Below are positions 27,646 through 37,139 of a DNA stretch of 44,090 bases, in pieces. Every line of letters starts with the position of its first letter. Position 1 is the stretch's first letter. A model generated the notes under the pieces. The model searched no databases. It was not told where the DNA came from and was given only the letters and a program-made list of their open reading frames with translations. Position numbers and translations under genes: made by a program. Origin of the DNA: an uncultured Clostridia bacterium (GTDB taxonomy: Bacteria; Bacillota; Clostridia; Christensenellales; UBA1242); contig CANRIT010000002.1 of NCBI GenBank assembly GCA_947630745.1, positions 100,474 to 144,563 on the forward strand, written 5' to 3'.

Positions 27646-29307
27646 TTAATCCGCTAGATTTTTAACCAAAATCTTTATTCGGGATTTGCACTCGGCTGCG
27701 CCAAGGATTTTCATAATCGAGTAAAGTTCGGGGCTGTTGGTTTTGCCCGTTATGGCTAAGCGGACAAACTTGCTTGCGTCCGACACATTGCCCGCGTAGG
27801 CGGTTGGGTTTTGTTTGTAGGTTTTGTTATCCACAAAATTGAAGCGCGCAGCAATGTCTTTTAAATTTTCAAACCAAGCAGTGTTGTCTATCGCCTCAGT
27901 ATATTCATCAGCATAGGCGGACAAAAATTCAGTTAAACTCGCCTTATCTACTTCGCCCAATTCAATTTGATAATCCGCTTTAAAAGACGGCAGCACATAG
28001 TTATAAAGTTCACAAATTTCACTATAATAAGTAATATCTTTGCGCGGCCGCTCGCCCCCGCGGTCAATTGAAAGCACGCTAATTAGTGCAGCCTTGTTTT
28101 CCTTAATAATTTTATAACTATCTTCATCCCACTCTTGCGCCCAGCTAAGCGCATTGTTGTACACTTCTTCCGCCGTCATTTTGGATATAATTGTTTTGGA
28201 AATATCGTTAAGTTTAACAAAGTCGAAAAGCGGATTTGTTACCCCAATTTTTTTAATATCAAATGGGAAGTCGGTGTACGGCAAATCAGGATTGTTTTTG
28301 CGCCAAATTTCAAAGTCGCTGTTAAGCAAATTTAAAAGATATTCAATAACAGCATTTACTGGATAGCCTTTTTTTAAAAAGAACCTTACATCAGCAAAAG
28401 TATCCTTACGCTTGCTTATTTTGCGTTTGTTGCCAGTTGTCTCGTCAAGCACGCAAATGTTGGGGGTGTGGGCATATTTAAACGGCTTAAAATCAAACGC
28501 GCGGCTAAGTTCCAAATGCACAGGCAGCGACTGATACCACTCCTGCCCGCGAATAACCGTCGTTGTACCCATAAGGGTATCGTCCACCACATGCGCAAAA
28601 GCGTACACTGGTATGCCGTTTGACTTGATAAGCACATCATCTTTGGCATTTTCGCGCAAGTCTTTTTTGCCCTTAATTTTATCTTCAAAAACGTGGGTTT
28701 TGTTTATATCCCCTTCGCTTTTAAGCCTAAGCGCAAATTTTTTACCCGCCGCCAAATTGTTTTCAATCTCTTTTAAGGTCAAATTTCTGCACGGGTCTTT
28801 AACTTCAATATCCGCGCTTTCGTTAAGTTCTTCTTCGCGGCGTTTTAAAATTTCTTCCTTATTTTCTGCCGCCGCGCAAAAACATGGGAAGGCATGTCCA
28901 CGCTTAACCAGTTCTTTTGCAAAAGCGTTGTAAATCTGTGTGCGTTCACTTTGCACATAAGGCCCATAATCGCCAATTTCTTTATGCCCCCCACGGTATC
29001 CTTCATCTGGCTTTAAACCAAAGCGCACCAGCATGTCGTATGCAATTTCGCCTGCATTTTCCACTTCGCGCTTGGTGTCGGTATCTTCAAGGCGGCAGTA
29101 AAATATTCCGCCCGTTTTGTTTGCCAACATCCTATGCACAAGCGCTTGATAAAGTTGCCCGATATGCAAAAAACCAGTTGGGCTAGGCGCAATGCGGGTA
29201 ACTTCGCCTTTCACATTGCGTGGAGCGTATTTTTGCAAATAAAAAGATGCATCCAAAACATTTGGATACAGCATCTCGGCAAGTTTGTTAAATTGGTCAT
29301 TATCCAT
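27646..29307 (-). CDS. gltX: Glutamyl-tRNA synthetase
   Basis: TRIAPSPTGFLHIGQLYQAL (HIGH region), NKRKISKRKDTFADVRFF (KMSKS-like). Likely start MDNDQFNK (29307). Confidence 0.95.
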   Translation of the reverse strand: MDNDQFNKLAEMLYPNVLDASFYLQKYAPRNVKGEVTRIAPSPTGFLHIGQLYQALVHRMLANKTGGIFYCRLEDTDTKREVENAGEIAYDMLVRFGLKPDEGYRGGHKEIGDYGPYVQSERTQIYNAFAKELVKRGHAFPCFCAAAENKEEILKRREEELNESADIEVKDPCRNLTLKEIENNLAAGKKFALRLKSEGDINKTHVFEDKIKGKKDLRENAKDDVLIKSNGIPVYAFAHVVDDTLMGTTTVIRGQEWYQSLPVHLELSRAFDFKPFKYAHTPNICVLDETTGNKRKISKRKDTFADVRFFLKKGYPVNAVIEYLLNLLNSDFEIWRKNNPDLPYTDFPFDIKKIGVTNPLFDFVKLNDISKTIISKMTAEEVYNNALSWAQEWDEDSYKIIKENKAALISVLSIDRGGERPRKDITYYSEICELYNYVLPSFKADYQIELGEVDKASLTEFLSAYADEYTEAIDNTAWFENLKDIAARFNFVDNKTYKQNPTAYAGNVSDASKFVRLAITGKTNSPELYSIMKILGAAECKSRIKILVKNLAD

Positions 29308-29317
29308 AAAAATCCTT

Positions 29318-30319
29318 TTATGCCAATTGATTGTGAAGCGCAATTAAAACGCCGTTTAACTCGTTGATTTTAGACTTGTAATTTTCCACAATAAACAAGC
29401 TGTTGTCATATTCAAAACCAGTGTCTGTTGCGTTTAAAATTGTATCGCGCGCGCTTACAAACGCGTTGTAATCGTTGTGCAAAAGCGCAAATCCGTTGTA
29501 ATATTGCACAGCTAAAAGTTTGGTTTTTTCCGTATCAGAAAACTTTTTGCTTCCGTCAAGTTTGCATGCGTTTAGGCTTTCAACTGTGGATTTATACAAA
29601 TTAAATTCTTCCACATTATTTTGTGCGGCAATCCTAAAATTCTGTATTAAATACACCTGGCTTGTGCTGAATATTTGATATGCCACCCGCGCGTTGAATA
29701 TGAATTGATTGGACAAAACTTCAATGTTCACCTTGTTTTCAACATACTGTTTGTAATAGTTAACATTTTCAGCGCTCATATAATTGCTGAAATATATGTT
29801 TGCGTAAACCTGACTTAAATTGCTTATTGCAACAAAATATCTGTAAATTGCATCGTTAAGCGAATTGTACGCGCTTTTTAAACTTTCGCGCTGCTGTTCA
29901 ATTGGCTGCGAAGCTGCGTTGCCCGACAAAAATTTAAACACTTCCAACTTTTTGTCCGCCTCGGCAAGCGACTGTTTCATGGCTGATAAATAATTTTTTA
30001 CCCTATCTCTGTTGCCATCGCTTATGCCCACATTGCCCTTTTGCCCGGACAAGGTGACTGTTTCAGCAAGGAAGGCGGTTAGGTTTTGATTTATTGTTGC
30101 AATTTCGTCCAGCTCGCCTTGATAGGCTGTGGATGAAATATCTTCAAAATTAAAGACATATTTGCCGCTTTTAAAAGAGATTGCGCTGTAACTGCCGCTG
30201 CCGTAGTCGGTTGCAAAATTTGCCATGTTATAATGTTTTTTGCCGCAAGAAGCAAACACTATGCCGCCAAGCAGAATAAACACACAAACAAAAGCGCATA
30301 AAAATTTTTTAAACTTCAT
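29318..30319 (-). CDS. Putative lipoprotein, hypothetical
   Basis: Signal peptide MKFKKFLCAFVCVFILLGGIVFASCGKK with lipobox FASC. Confidence 0.75.
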   Translation of the reverse strand: MKFKKFLCAFVCVFILLGGIVFASCGKKHYNMANFATDYGSGSYSAISFKSGKYVFNFEDISSTAYQGELDEIATINQNLTAFLAETVTLSGQKGNVGISDGNRDRVKNYLSAMKQSLAEADKKLEVFKFLSGNAASQPIEQQRESLKSAYNSLNDAIYRYFVAISNLSQVYANIYFSNYMSAENVNYYKQYVENKVNIEVLSNQFIFNARVAYQIFSTSQVYLIQNFRIAAQNNVEEFNLYKSTVESLNACKLDGSKKFSDTEKTKLLAVQYYNGFALLHNDYNAFVSARDTILNATDTGFEYDNSLFIVENYKSKINELNGVLIALHNQLA

Positions 30320-30320
30320 A

Positions 30321-31190
30321 TTAAACCTCCGCATTAGGCGTCAAAATCGATTTTAAATAGAATGCCGCCTTATCTTCGTTTGAAGAGGAATCGGTTATGC
30401 TTTTTGCCGCATCAAGCCGTTGTTTTAAATTTTTTGCAAACGCTTGCTTGTCAAGGTTGTTGTACGCTTCAATAAAATAATTGGCTTTTATATCTAAGTT
30501 TACATAATTTTTAAAGCTGCCGTCTAGCCTAAACTGTTCAAAGGCGTCCAATTCGTTTTGGTTTTGGAACTGGATATAGCTGTTGACATCCTTTAAATTT
30601 TCAACCGCAACTTGCACCACATGGAAATACAAGTCGTCTATATAAAACAATATGTTTACATTTGTATTTGGAACATTTGCAGAGATTTGGCTGTTTATTT
30701 CCCTTAGCATCTCTGCGTAACTGGATAGATACCTTCCGTACATGGTGATTATTCTATTCCCTCTAACATCGGCATCAAACTTTATGTCGCCTGTGTTATA
30801 TTCAAAAATTGTAAGTTCGCTGACCAAATCCGCTTGGTTGGAAAGCATTGTGCGATATTTGCTCATAATTGTTCGGTTGTTTAAACTGTAACTATTCATG
30901 TACGGGATTATGCTTTGCGCAATCTCGTTAAGCGTTTGGTCTGCTTGGGTTGCAATTGTAAACCTTTGTTTGTTGTCTTCAATTGCTTGCTTGGATTCAA
31001 CAAAGTCAATGCGCGATTTTAACTCGCCACGCTCGCTGCTGTAAACATATTGGGATACATTGGCATAACTATTTTCTTCCCGCCTTAAAAAGTGGAAAAA
31101 CAAAAAGCAAGTGCCAACAATAACCCCAACAACAAGCAGCACTATCAAAATAATTTTAAGCACGTTTTTAATATTTCTTAAAACCTTCAT
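30321..31190 (-). CDS. Hypothetical membrane-anchored extracytoplasmic protein
   Basis: Start MKVLRNIKNVLKIILIVLLVVGVIVGTCFLFFHF (TM anchor) with RBS GGGAGAAAT. The longer ORF start would lie upstream of the promoter at 31227-31255. Confidence 0.7.
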   Translation of the reverse strand: MKVLRNIKNVLKIILIVLLVVGVIVGTCFLFFHFLRREENSYANVSQYVYSSERGELKSRIDFVESKQAIEDNKQRFTIATQADQTLNEIAQSIIPYMNSYSLNNRTIMSKYRTMLSNQADLVSELTIFEYNTGDIKFDADVRGNRIITMYGRYLSSYAEMLREINSQISANVPNTNVNILFYIDDLYFHVVQVAVENLKDVNSYIQFQNQNELDAFEQFRLDGSFKNYVNLDIKANYFIEAYNNLDKQAFAKNLKQRLDAAKSITDSSSNEDKAAFYLKSILTPNAEV

Positions 31191-31226
31191 ATTTCTCCCA
31201 ACCAAAAACCGTTTAAATACAATTAA

Positions 31227-31255
31227 ATTATAATATATAATTTTGTTAATGTCAA
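31227..31255 (-). promoter_or_regulatory. Perfect sigma-A-type promoter for the 30321-31190 gene
   Basis: Reverse complement TTGACA-N17-TATAAT. Confidence 0.8.
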
Positions 31256-31272
31256 TAATTTTGGTTTTTGTT

Positions 31273-31300
31273 TTGCATTTTTTTATTTTTGTGCTATAAT
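31273..31300 (+). promoter_or_regulatory. Promoter for the SDR gene
   Basis: TTGCAT-N16-TATAAT; -10 ends 6 nt before the ATG at 31307. Confidence 0.65.
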
Positions 31301-31306
31301 CGAAAT

Positions 31307-32023
31307 ATGAAAAATGTATTGATAACTGGCGCAAGCGGAGATATTGGTGGGCAAATTGCCAAATCGTTTTTGGCAAAAGGATATTTTGCCATTTTAATTT
31401 ACAACGCGCACACCCCAAAAATTGAACATAAAAATGTGTGTGCCTTTAAGTGTGATTTAACCAATGAATATGAACTTGAACTTACAATAAAAAAAATCTA
31501 TTCCAAATTTGGGCATGTCGACTGTTTGATAAACTGCGCGGGGGTGTCGCTTTTTGGGCAGATTCAAGATTTAACCGAGCAGCAGTATCAATTTGTGCTT
31601 GACAGCAACCTTAAATCCGCCATGTTTGCAACCAAATATGTGTCAAAAATTATGATTGGGCAAAAAAGCGGGAAAATCATCAACATTTCCAGCATGTGGG
31701 GGAAGGTTGGCGCAAGTGTGGAATCGGTTTATTCAGCAAGCAAGGGCGCGCTTAACGCATTTACGCTGGCAATTGCAAAAGAACTTGCCCCAAGCGGAAT
31801 TTGTGTGAACGCGGTTTGCCCTGGGCTTATTAAGGGTAAAATGAACGCACATTTAAACAAAGCGGAAATTGGTGCGCTGGTTGAATCCACTCCACTTGGG
31901 CGAATTGGCACGCCAAAAGATGTTGCGGATTTGGTTGTGTTTTTGGCAAGCGATAAGGCAAACTTTATAACCGGTCAAATAATTTCAGTTGACGGCGGGC
32001 TGGGCGGAAATTCAGCCTTTTAA
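31307..32023 (+). CDS. Short-chain dehydrogenase/reductase (FabG-like)
   Basis: LITGASGDIGGQIAKSF (TGxxxGxG), INCAGVS (NAG-like), ISSMWGKVG...YSASKGALNAFT (YxxxK), AVCPGLIKG, ITGQIISVDGGLGGNSAF. Confidence 0.92.
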   Translation: MKNVLITGASGDIGGQIAKSFLAKGYFAILIYNAHTPKIEHKNVCAFKCDLTNEYELELTIKKIYSKFGHVDCLINCAGVSLFGQIQDLTEQQYQFVLDSNLKSAMFATKYVSKIMIGQKSGKIINISSMWGKVGASVESVYSASKGALNAFTLAIAKELAPSGICVNAVCPGLIKGKMNAHLNKAEIGALVESTPLGRIGTPKDVADLVVFLASDKANFITGQIISVDGGLGGNSAF

Positions 32024-32046
32024 AATAAGCAAACTGCTTATTTTTA
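32022..32046 (+). terminator. Rho-independent terminator after the SDR gene
   Basis: AAAATAAGC-AAACT-GCTTATTTT plus T tail. Confidence 0.75.
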
Positions 32047-32710
32047 ATATTTAAAATTATTTTACTATTTTTTTATTATTTAATTTTATTAATTTTTTTA
32101 TAACCAAATTTTTTACAATATCTTTATTAATTCAAAATTAAAAACATTAATTTTAGATATTAATTATATTATTTAATTATTTCATAATTTTTTAATTTAT
32201 TTTGATTTATTCTTATTATTTATTCGATGTTATAGTTTTGTACCAATTATTTGACAATGATATTATTCTTCATATTTTTTTATTATTTATTTTCTGTCTA
32301 TTTTAATCTAATTATATTATTAAATATTTTCTTTTTTTGTTTATTTAATTTTTTATAATATTTTTTACATTATTTTTATTATATTTTTAACATATAATTT
32401 ATTGCTATTTATTGTCGTTTTTTAAATTAATTAAAAATATTCAAAAAATCTATTTTATAGTGGTTTTTATAATTTTTTAAATATTAAAATTATATAACAA
32501 CAATAGGCTAAAAATTAATAAATTTAATTAAAATAAATAGTTGAATAAATAACAAATTTAAGTATAAATAAAATAATTAATTAAATAACAAATTGCAAAT
32601 CAAACAACCTGTAAAAAATATGATTAAATAATATATAAAATTACAGATTAATATAATTAAATAATTAGTTGGATTTTCAAATTAAATAATAAGTTAAATA
32701 AAATATACTT

Positions 32711-32770
32711 AAATATCCAATTAAATATCCGATTAAATACCAAATTAAATACCAAATTAAATACCAAAAA
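32711..32770. repeat. 12-bp tandem repeat, about 5 copies
   Basis: aaatatccaatt/aaatatccgatt/aaataccaaatt/aaataccaaatt/aaataccaaaaa. Confidence 0.8.
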
Positions 32771-32790
32771 ATTAATAATTTATATTAAAA

Positions 32791-32813
32791 AAATTTGCAA
32801 ATAATGCAAATTT
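32791..32813 (-). terminator. Terminator for the 32816-33268 gene
   Basis: AAATTTGCA-AATAA-TGCAAATTT with T-rich tail on the minus strand. Confidence 0.7.
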
Positions 32814-32815
32814 TT

Positions 32816-33268
32816 TTATTGTTGTCTGTTTTTGCGTTCGGCAATTTTTTGTGTGTTGCTTGAATGTTGAACTTGGCTTTGACCTACGCACCAAGTTGCA
32901 ATCATATAGCCAGTTGTCATAAGCGAAATTACGCTTGCAGTTAAATACAACCACATAAAGTCGGCAACAAGTCCGGTGCGGGTAGCGTTTGTGATATAAA
33001 GGATAATTGACATAGCCACGCACAACACGCTAAGCACATATATTATAAGCCCAGAAACATATTTGCCTTCGCCCGTCATTGTGCAGATAATGTCAAACAC
33101 AATCGCGCCAATAACCAGCCCGCTCCAAATGTAGTAAATCACCTCTGCCCACATTGGAAGTGCTTTTGCAACCAAGGCAAAGATAAAAAATCCCGCACTG
33201 GCAATGGCAAGCGCAGCCAAAGTGAAATACACAATTGTCGCCAATATTTTTTTGCTTTCTTCTGACAT
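32816..33268 (-). CDS. Hypothetical multi-TM membrane protein
   Basis: Four predicted hydrophobic segments (e.g. ILATIVYFTLAALAIASAGFFIFALVA); start MSEESKK with RBS AGGAGG. Confidence 0.75.
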   Translation of the reverse strand: MSEESKKILATIVYFTLAALAIASAGFFIFALVAKALPMWAEVIYYIWSGLVIGAIVFDIICTMTGEGKYVSGLIIYVLSVLCVAMSIILYITNATRTGLVADFMWLYLTASVISLMTTGYMIATWCVGQSQVQHSSNTQKIAERKNRQQ

Positions 33269-33411
33269 AAATTTCCTCCTAACGCTATTATTTACCGATA
33301 TAAAAAATTTAGTCAAAAATTTTAAAAAAGGCAAAATTTATCAAAAACAAACTAGATTAAAGTATAGAAGTATAAAACAGAAAATGCTTATAAAAATTAA
33401 AAACAAAAAAA

Positions 33412-33429
33412 TCACGCGCTATTGCGTGA
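33412..33429 (-). terminator. Terminator overlapping the stop codon of the 33419-33955 gene
   Basis: TCACGC-GCTATT-GCGTGA followed by a T run on the minus strand. Confidence 0.65.
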
Positions 33430-33955
33430 CCTTTTGTTGTTCGTCAGTTTGAACTTCTTCCAGCGAATTGAAAAGCGCCTTGTATATGTTGTTTATACCA
33501 AGTGAACTGAAAACCGTGTCAAAATCGTCATAAGATTCAACCGGATGCAAAATTTTGTCTTTTAAATCGATGACAATTTCATCCAACTTTAACTGCCTAT
33601 CAATCTGTTTTAGGCGGATTGGAGTTGTGCCATAAATCCAAATTTCCAACCAATCCTTTTCGCTATCCTTAATTTTGCGGCGGAAAAATTCACACATCAA
33701 GTTGTTGTGCGCCTGCCTTAAAAACTTTTTAATATGTCTAATAAAGGTGGCAGCATCCACTTGAAAGTTGATATTATCGTAGTTTACTCTATCCACCAAC
33801 TTGTTTAACCTTTTTGTTTTTATATTATACTCTTCCAAAATGTTTTGATTGGAAGGTGATTGTTGCAAATGGTCTTTAAGTTTTGGCAATTTTAAATTCA
33901 ATTCGTAAATCTCTTTTGCACATTCCAGGTCGCTCATATTCAATAAGTTTTTCAT
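33419..33955 (-). CDS. Hypothetical cytoplasmic protein
   Basis: ORF from MKNLLNMSDLECAKEIYEL with GGGAG RBS; charged, helical-looking, no recognised family. Confidence 0.65.
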   Translation of the reverse strand: MKNLLNMSDLECAKEIYELNLKLPKLKDHLQQSPSNQNILEEYNIKTKRLNKLVDRVNYDNINFQVDAATFIRHIKKFLRQAHNNLMCEFFRRKIKDSEKDWLEIWIYGTTPIRLKQIDRQLKLDEIVIDLKDKILHPVESYDDFDTVFSSLGINNIYKALFNSLEEVQTDEQQKVTQ

Positions 33956-34008
33956 AAAATCTCCCAAAGCCGATGCTATTATAATATGCAAATACAAATT
34001 TGTCAAGC

Positions 34009-36627
34009 CTATTTTTTAATTTTTACCCTTTTTTGTTTGACAAATTTTGGCTTGTTTAAAATAAGCTTAAACACTTCGCAAAGCGGAATTATGCTGATTG
34101 AAGTTATTGCAACCATTATCCATTGCGACAAATTTAAATATTCCAAGCCAAAAAGCTGATACATAAATGGCACGCACGCCACAATCAAGTTAAGCGCAAG
34201 GGTTATTATAAAGCAGATGTTAAAGGTTTTGTTGTCAAACCAATTTTTGTCAAACAAGCTATTGTTGGTTTTGCAATTTATGCTGTGCAACAGTTGCATA
34301 AAGATTATGGTGAAAAACACCATTGTGCTTGCCACTGACGGATTGTAGCAGAACACGCCAACAACAAACACCAGCATAACCAGCGCGGTTTGAAGTATGG
34401 ATTGATAAATTATGGCTTGCCCCACCTTGCCACCAAACAAACCCGCCTTGCTGTCACGCGGAGGGGATGCCATAACTTCCGGTTCAACTTTTTCCATGCC
34501 AAGCGCAAAGGCGGGCAGGCTGTCGGTTACAAGGTTTATAAACAGCATCTGTGTAGGCAACAAAAAGGTGTATTTAGGGAAGAACAGCAGCGCAACCAGC
34601 ATACCAAACACTTCCACACAATTGGTAGAAATTAAAAACTGCAATGCCTTTTGAATGTTGCTGTAAACCTTGCGCCCTTCTTCCACGGCAATAACAATCG
34701 AAGCAAAATTGTCATCGGTAATAACCATATCCGCCACATTTTTAACCACATCTGTGCCCGACTTGCCCATGCCCACGCCAATGTCGGCAATTTTTAAACT
34801 TGGCGCATCGTTTACCCCATCGCCCGTCATAGCAACAATTTTTTTGATGTTCTTAAACGCTTTAACTATCCTAACCTTATGCTCTGGGCTTACGCGTGCA
34901 AACACGGTGTGGGTTTTTATAATTTCACAAAGCTGCTTGTCGCTAAGTTTGTCCAACTCTTCGCCCGTTATAACTTGATTTAAATTTTCCGCAATGCCAA
35001 GTTTAAGCGCAATGGCAAACGCGGTGCGCTTGTGATCACCCGTAATCATAACTGGTTTAAGCCCAGCCTTAAAACAGCGTTCAATGCTTGTCTTAACCTC
35101 AGGTCGCGGATTGTCCATAAGCCCAGCCAAGCCCAAAAACACCATTTCTTCTTCAAGCTCGTCCGCCAAGTTAAAGCTATCAAAAGTCTTAAAAGCAAAG
35201 CCAATAACGCGCAGCGCGCGGTCGGTCATATCGTTGTTGATTTGGCGGATTTTTTGCTTAATTTGCTCATTTAGCGGCAAAATTTTGCCATTAAGGCAGA
35301 TTTTTGTGCATTTTTCAAGCAAAATTTCGGGCGCGCCCTTTGTGTAACTTTTAATTCCGTTGTCGTTTACAATCACCGTCATCATCTTGCGCGTGCTGTT
35401 AAAAGGAATTTCGTGTATTATACTATATGCCCCCGCCCGGTATCTCTTTTGCGCGTACTCGTAAAGCGCAGTTTCGGTTGGCTCGCCAGACACAACTCCA
35501 TTTTCAAGTTTAGCATTGTTGCAAACAATCATGGTGCGGATAATCTCATCAAAAGTATACCCCGCCTCCCCATCATAGATATTGTCAAAATAGGTTTGCA
35601 CCACTTGCATTTTGTTTAAGGTTAGCGTGCCAGTTTTGTCTGAGCAAATAACTTGGCAACTTCCAAGCGTTTCAACTGCGTGAAGATGCTTTATAATACA
35701 TCTCCTTTTGGCCAGTTGTTGCACGCCAAAAGCAAGTATTATGGTTATAACTGCGGGCAAACTTTCTGGTATGGCAGCAACAGCAAGTGCCACGGACACC
35801 ATAACAGCATTCATAATCCCATGCCCACCAACAAGTTCGATAAGCAAAATTATTCCGCAGATGCCAAGCACCGCCCAGGTTATAATTTTGCCAATTTTGT
35901 CAATGGATTTTTGCAGCGGGGTTACCTCTTTTTTTGCATTGAAAAGCAGATTTGCAATTTTGCCTATTTCGGTATTGTTGCCCGTTGCCACAACCACCCC
36001 GCGCGCCTTACCCATGGTTACCATGCTACCCGAATACGCCATGTTTTTGCGTTCGGCAAGCGGAGTGGATTTTGGCAGCACCACATCCGCATTCTTTTCA
36101 ACTGGCACACTTTCGCCCGTAAGCGAACTTTCGTCACACGCAAAATTGTTTGTGTCAATAAGCCTTATGTCCGCCATAACCATGTTGCCCGCTTCCATAA
36201 GCACAAGGTCGCCCAGCGCAAGTTGTCGGCTGTCCACATTTACAATCGCCCCCTGACGCACCACCTTAACCATGGTTTTGTCCGTTTTTTGCAAATCTTC
36301 AATGCAGGCTTGTGCCTTATTTTCTTGTATTACTCCAATTATGGCATTCATAACCACAATAAAAAGGATAACAAACCCTTCAAACAGGTCGCCATACTGT
36401 TTGTTGACAATTGCAATGGTTAGGCTAACCACGGCGGACACAAGCAAAATTGCCACCATAATATTTAAAAACTGCTTAAAAAAACACTTTATAAACGACT
36501 GCTTTTTAACCTTTTTAAGCTCGTTTTTTCCATGTTTTTTAATCCTGTCAAGCGCCTCAAAATTTGTTAGCCCGTTTGTGCTTGTCCCAAGTTTTTTTAA
36601 GCATTTATCAACATTTTCAAAATACAT
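34009..36627 (-). CDS. P-type Ca2+-transporting ATPase (P2A-like), paralog 1
   Basis: CDESSLTGESVPVEK, CSDKTGTLTLNKM, MITGDHKRTA, MTGDGVNDAPSLKIADIG; Ca2+-site residues AIPESLP, STNCVE, NLVTDSLPA retained. Confidence 0.93.
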   Translation of the reverse strand: MYFENVDKCLKKLGTSTNGLTNFEALDRIKKHGKNELKKVKKQSFIKCFFKQFLNIMVAILLVSAVVSLTIAIVNKQYGDLFEGFVILFIVVMNAIIGVIQENKAQACIEDLQKTDKTMVKVVRQGAIVNVDSRQLALGDLVLMEAGNMVMADIRLIDTNNFACDESSLTGESVPVEKNADVVLPKSTPLAERKNMAYSGSMVTMGKARGVVVATGNNTEIGKIANLLFNAKKEVTPLQKSIDKIGKIITWAVLGICGIILLIELVGGHGIMNAVMVSVALAVAAIPESLPAVITIILAFGVQQLAKRRCIIKHLHAVETLGSCQVICSDKTGTLTLNKMQVVQTYFDNIYDGEAGYTFDEIIRTMIVCNNAKLENGVVSGEPTETALYEYAQKRYRAGAYSIIHEIPFNSTRKMMTVIVNDNGIKSYTKGAPEILLEKCTKICLNGKILPLNEQIKQKIRQINNDMTDRALRVIGFAFKTFDSFNLADELEEEMVFLGLAGLMDNPRPEVKTSIERCFKAGLKPVMITGDHKRTAFAIALKLGIAENLNQVITGEELDKLSDKQLCEIIKTHTVFARVSPEHKVRIVKAFKNIKKIVAMTGDGVNDAPSLKIADIGVGMGKSGTDVVKNVADMVITDDNFASIVIAVEEGRKVYSNIQKALQFLISTNCVEVFGMLVALLFFPKYTFLLPTQMLFINLVTDSLPAFALGMEKVEPEVMASPPRDSKAGLFGGKVGQAIIYQSILQTALVMLVFVVGVFCYNPSVASTMVFFTIIFMQLLHSINCKTNNSLFDKNWFDNKTFNICFIITLALNLIVACVPFMYQLFGLEYLNLSQWIMVAITSISIIPLCEVFKLILNKPKFVKQKRVKIKK

Positions 36628-36685
36628 ATATAGTATTTTATTTATAAATAAGGCTAATTAGAACATGTGCGCAACAAACAAAAAA

Positions 36686-36735
36686 TGCCAGCAAACTGGC
36701 AAAATAAAAATAAAAAAAGGAGGGGTACGCCCTCC
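36686..36735 (-). terminator. Terminator region after the 36743-36976 gene
   Basis: GGAGGG-GTACG-CCCTCC hairpin (36719-36735) followed on the minus strand by a T-rich tract; second hairpin TGCCAG-CAAA-CTGGCA (36686-36701). Confidence 0.7.
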
Positions 36736-36742
36736 ATAGCCG

Positions 36743-36976
36743 TTAAGCCAAAAGTTTTGGTTGTTTCCAAATGCAGATGCAAACGATGTCGATAATCCAA
36801 AGGATGCCCCAGCCGAGTAAGATCCAAAGGATACCACCAAGGATTAAAGAAACTTTGCCGTAAGCTGCACCTTTAACAATGCGATAAACTGCCCAAACAA
36901 TGTCAAGAACTGGCAATGCGAAAACGATTTTTAACCATAATGGGGCGTCATCGAACCATTTAACAAAATTTTTCAT
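36743..36976 (-). CDS. Small two/three-TM membrane protein, hypothetical
   Basis: 77-aa ORF, RBS GGAG upstream, own terminator; ends in Trp-rich TM ILWILLGWGILWIIDIVCICIWK. Confidence 0.75.
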   Translation of the reverse strand: MKNFVKWFDDAPLWLKIVFALPVLDIVWAVYRIVKGAAYGKVSLILGGILWILLGWGILWIIDIVCICIWKQPKLLA

Positions 36977-37101
36977 ACCTCACTCCTTTTATATGATACT
37001 AACATTATAAAGCATTTATGATAATAATGCAAACTTTTTTTGGCGTTTTTTAAAATTTTTTTTAAATTTGTTTATGCGGGACAAAATAATTTATATTTTA
37101 T

Positions 37102-37130
37102 TTGACTATTTCTGCTATTTATTATATAAT
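37102..37130 (+). promoter_or_regulatory. Promoter for the acyltransferase/GT8 operon
   Basis: TTGACT-N17-TATAAT; -10 ends 9 nt before the ATG at 37140. Confidence 0.7.
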
Positions 37131-37139
37131 ACACATGAT

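Noticed and set aside
35653-36423. 256-aa plus-strand ORF antisense to the first Ca2+-ATPase
   Set aside because: Composition (His/Asn/Phe/Cys rich) is that of an antisense reading of a conserved P-ATPase gene; no independent support.
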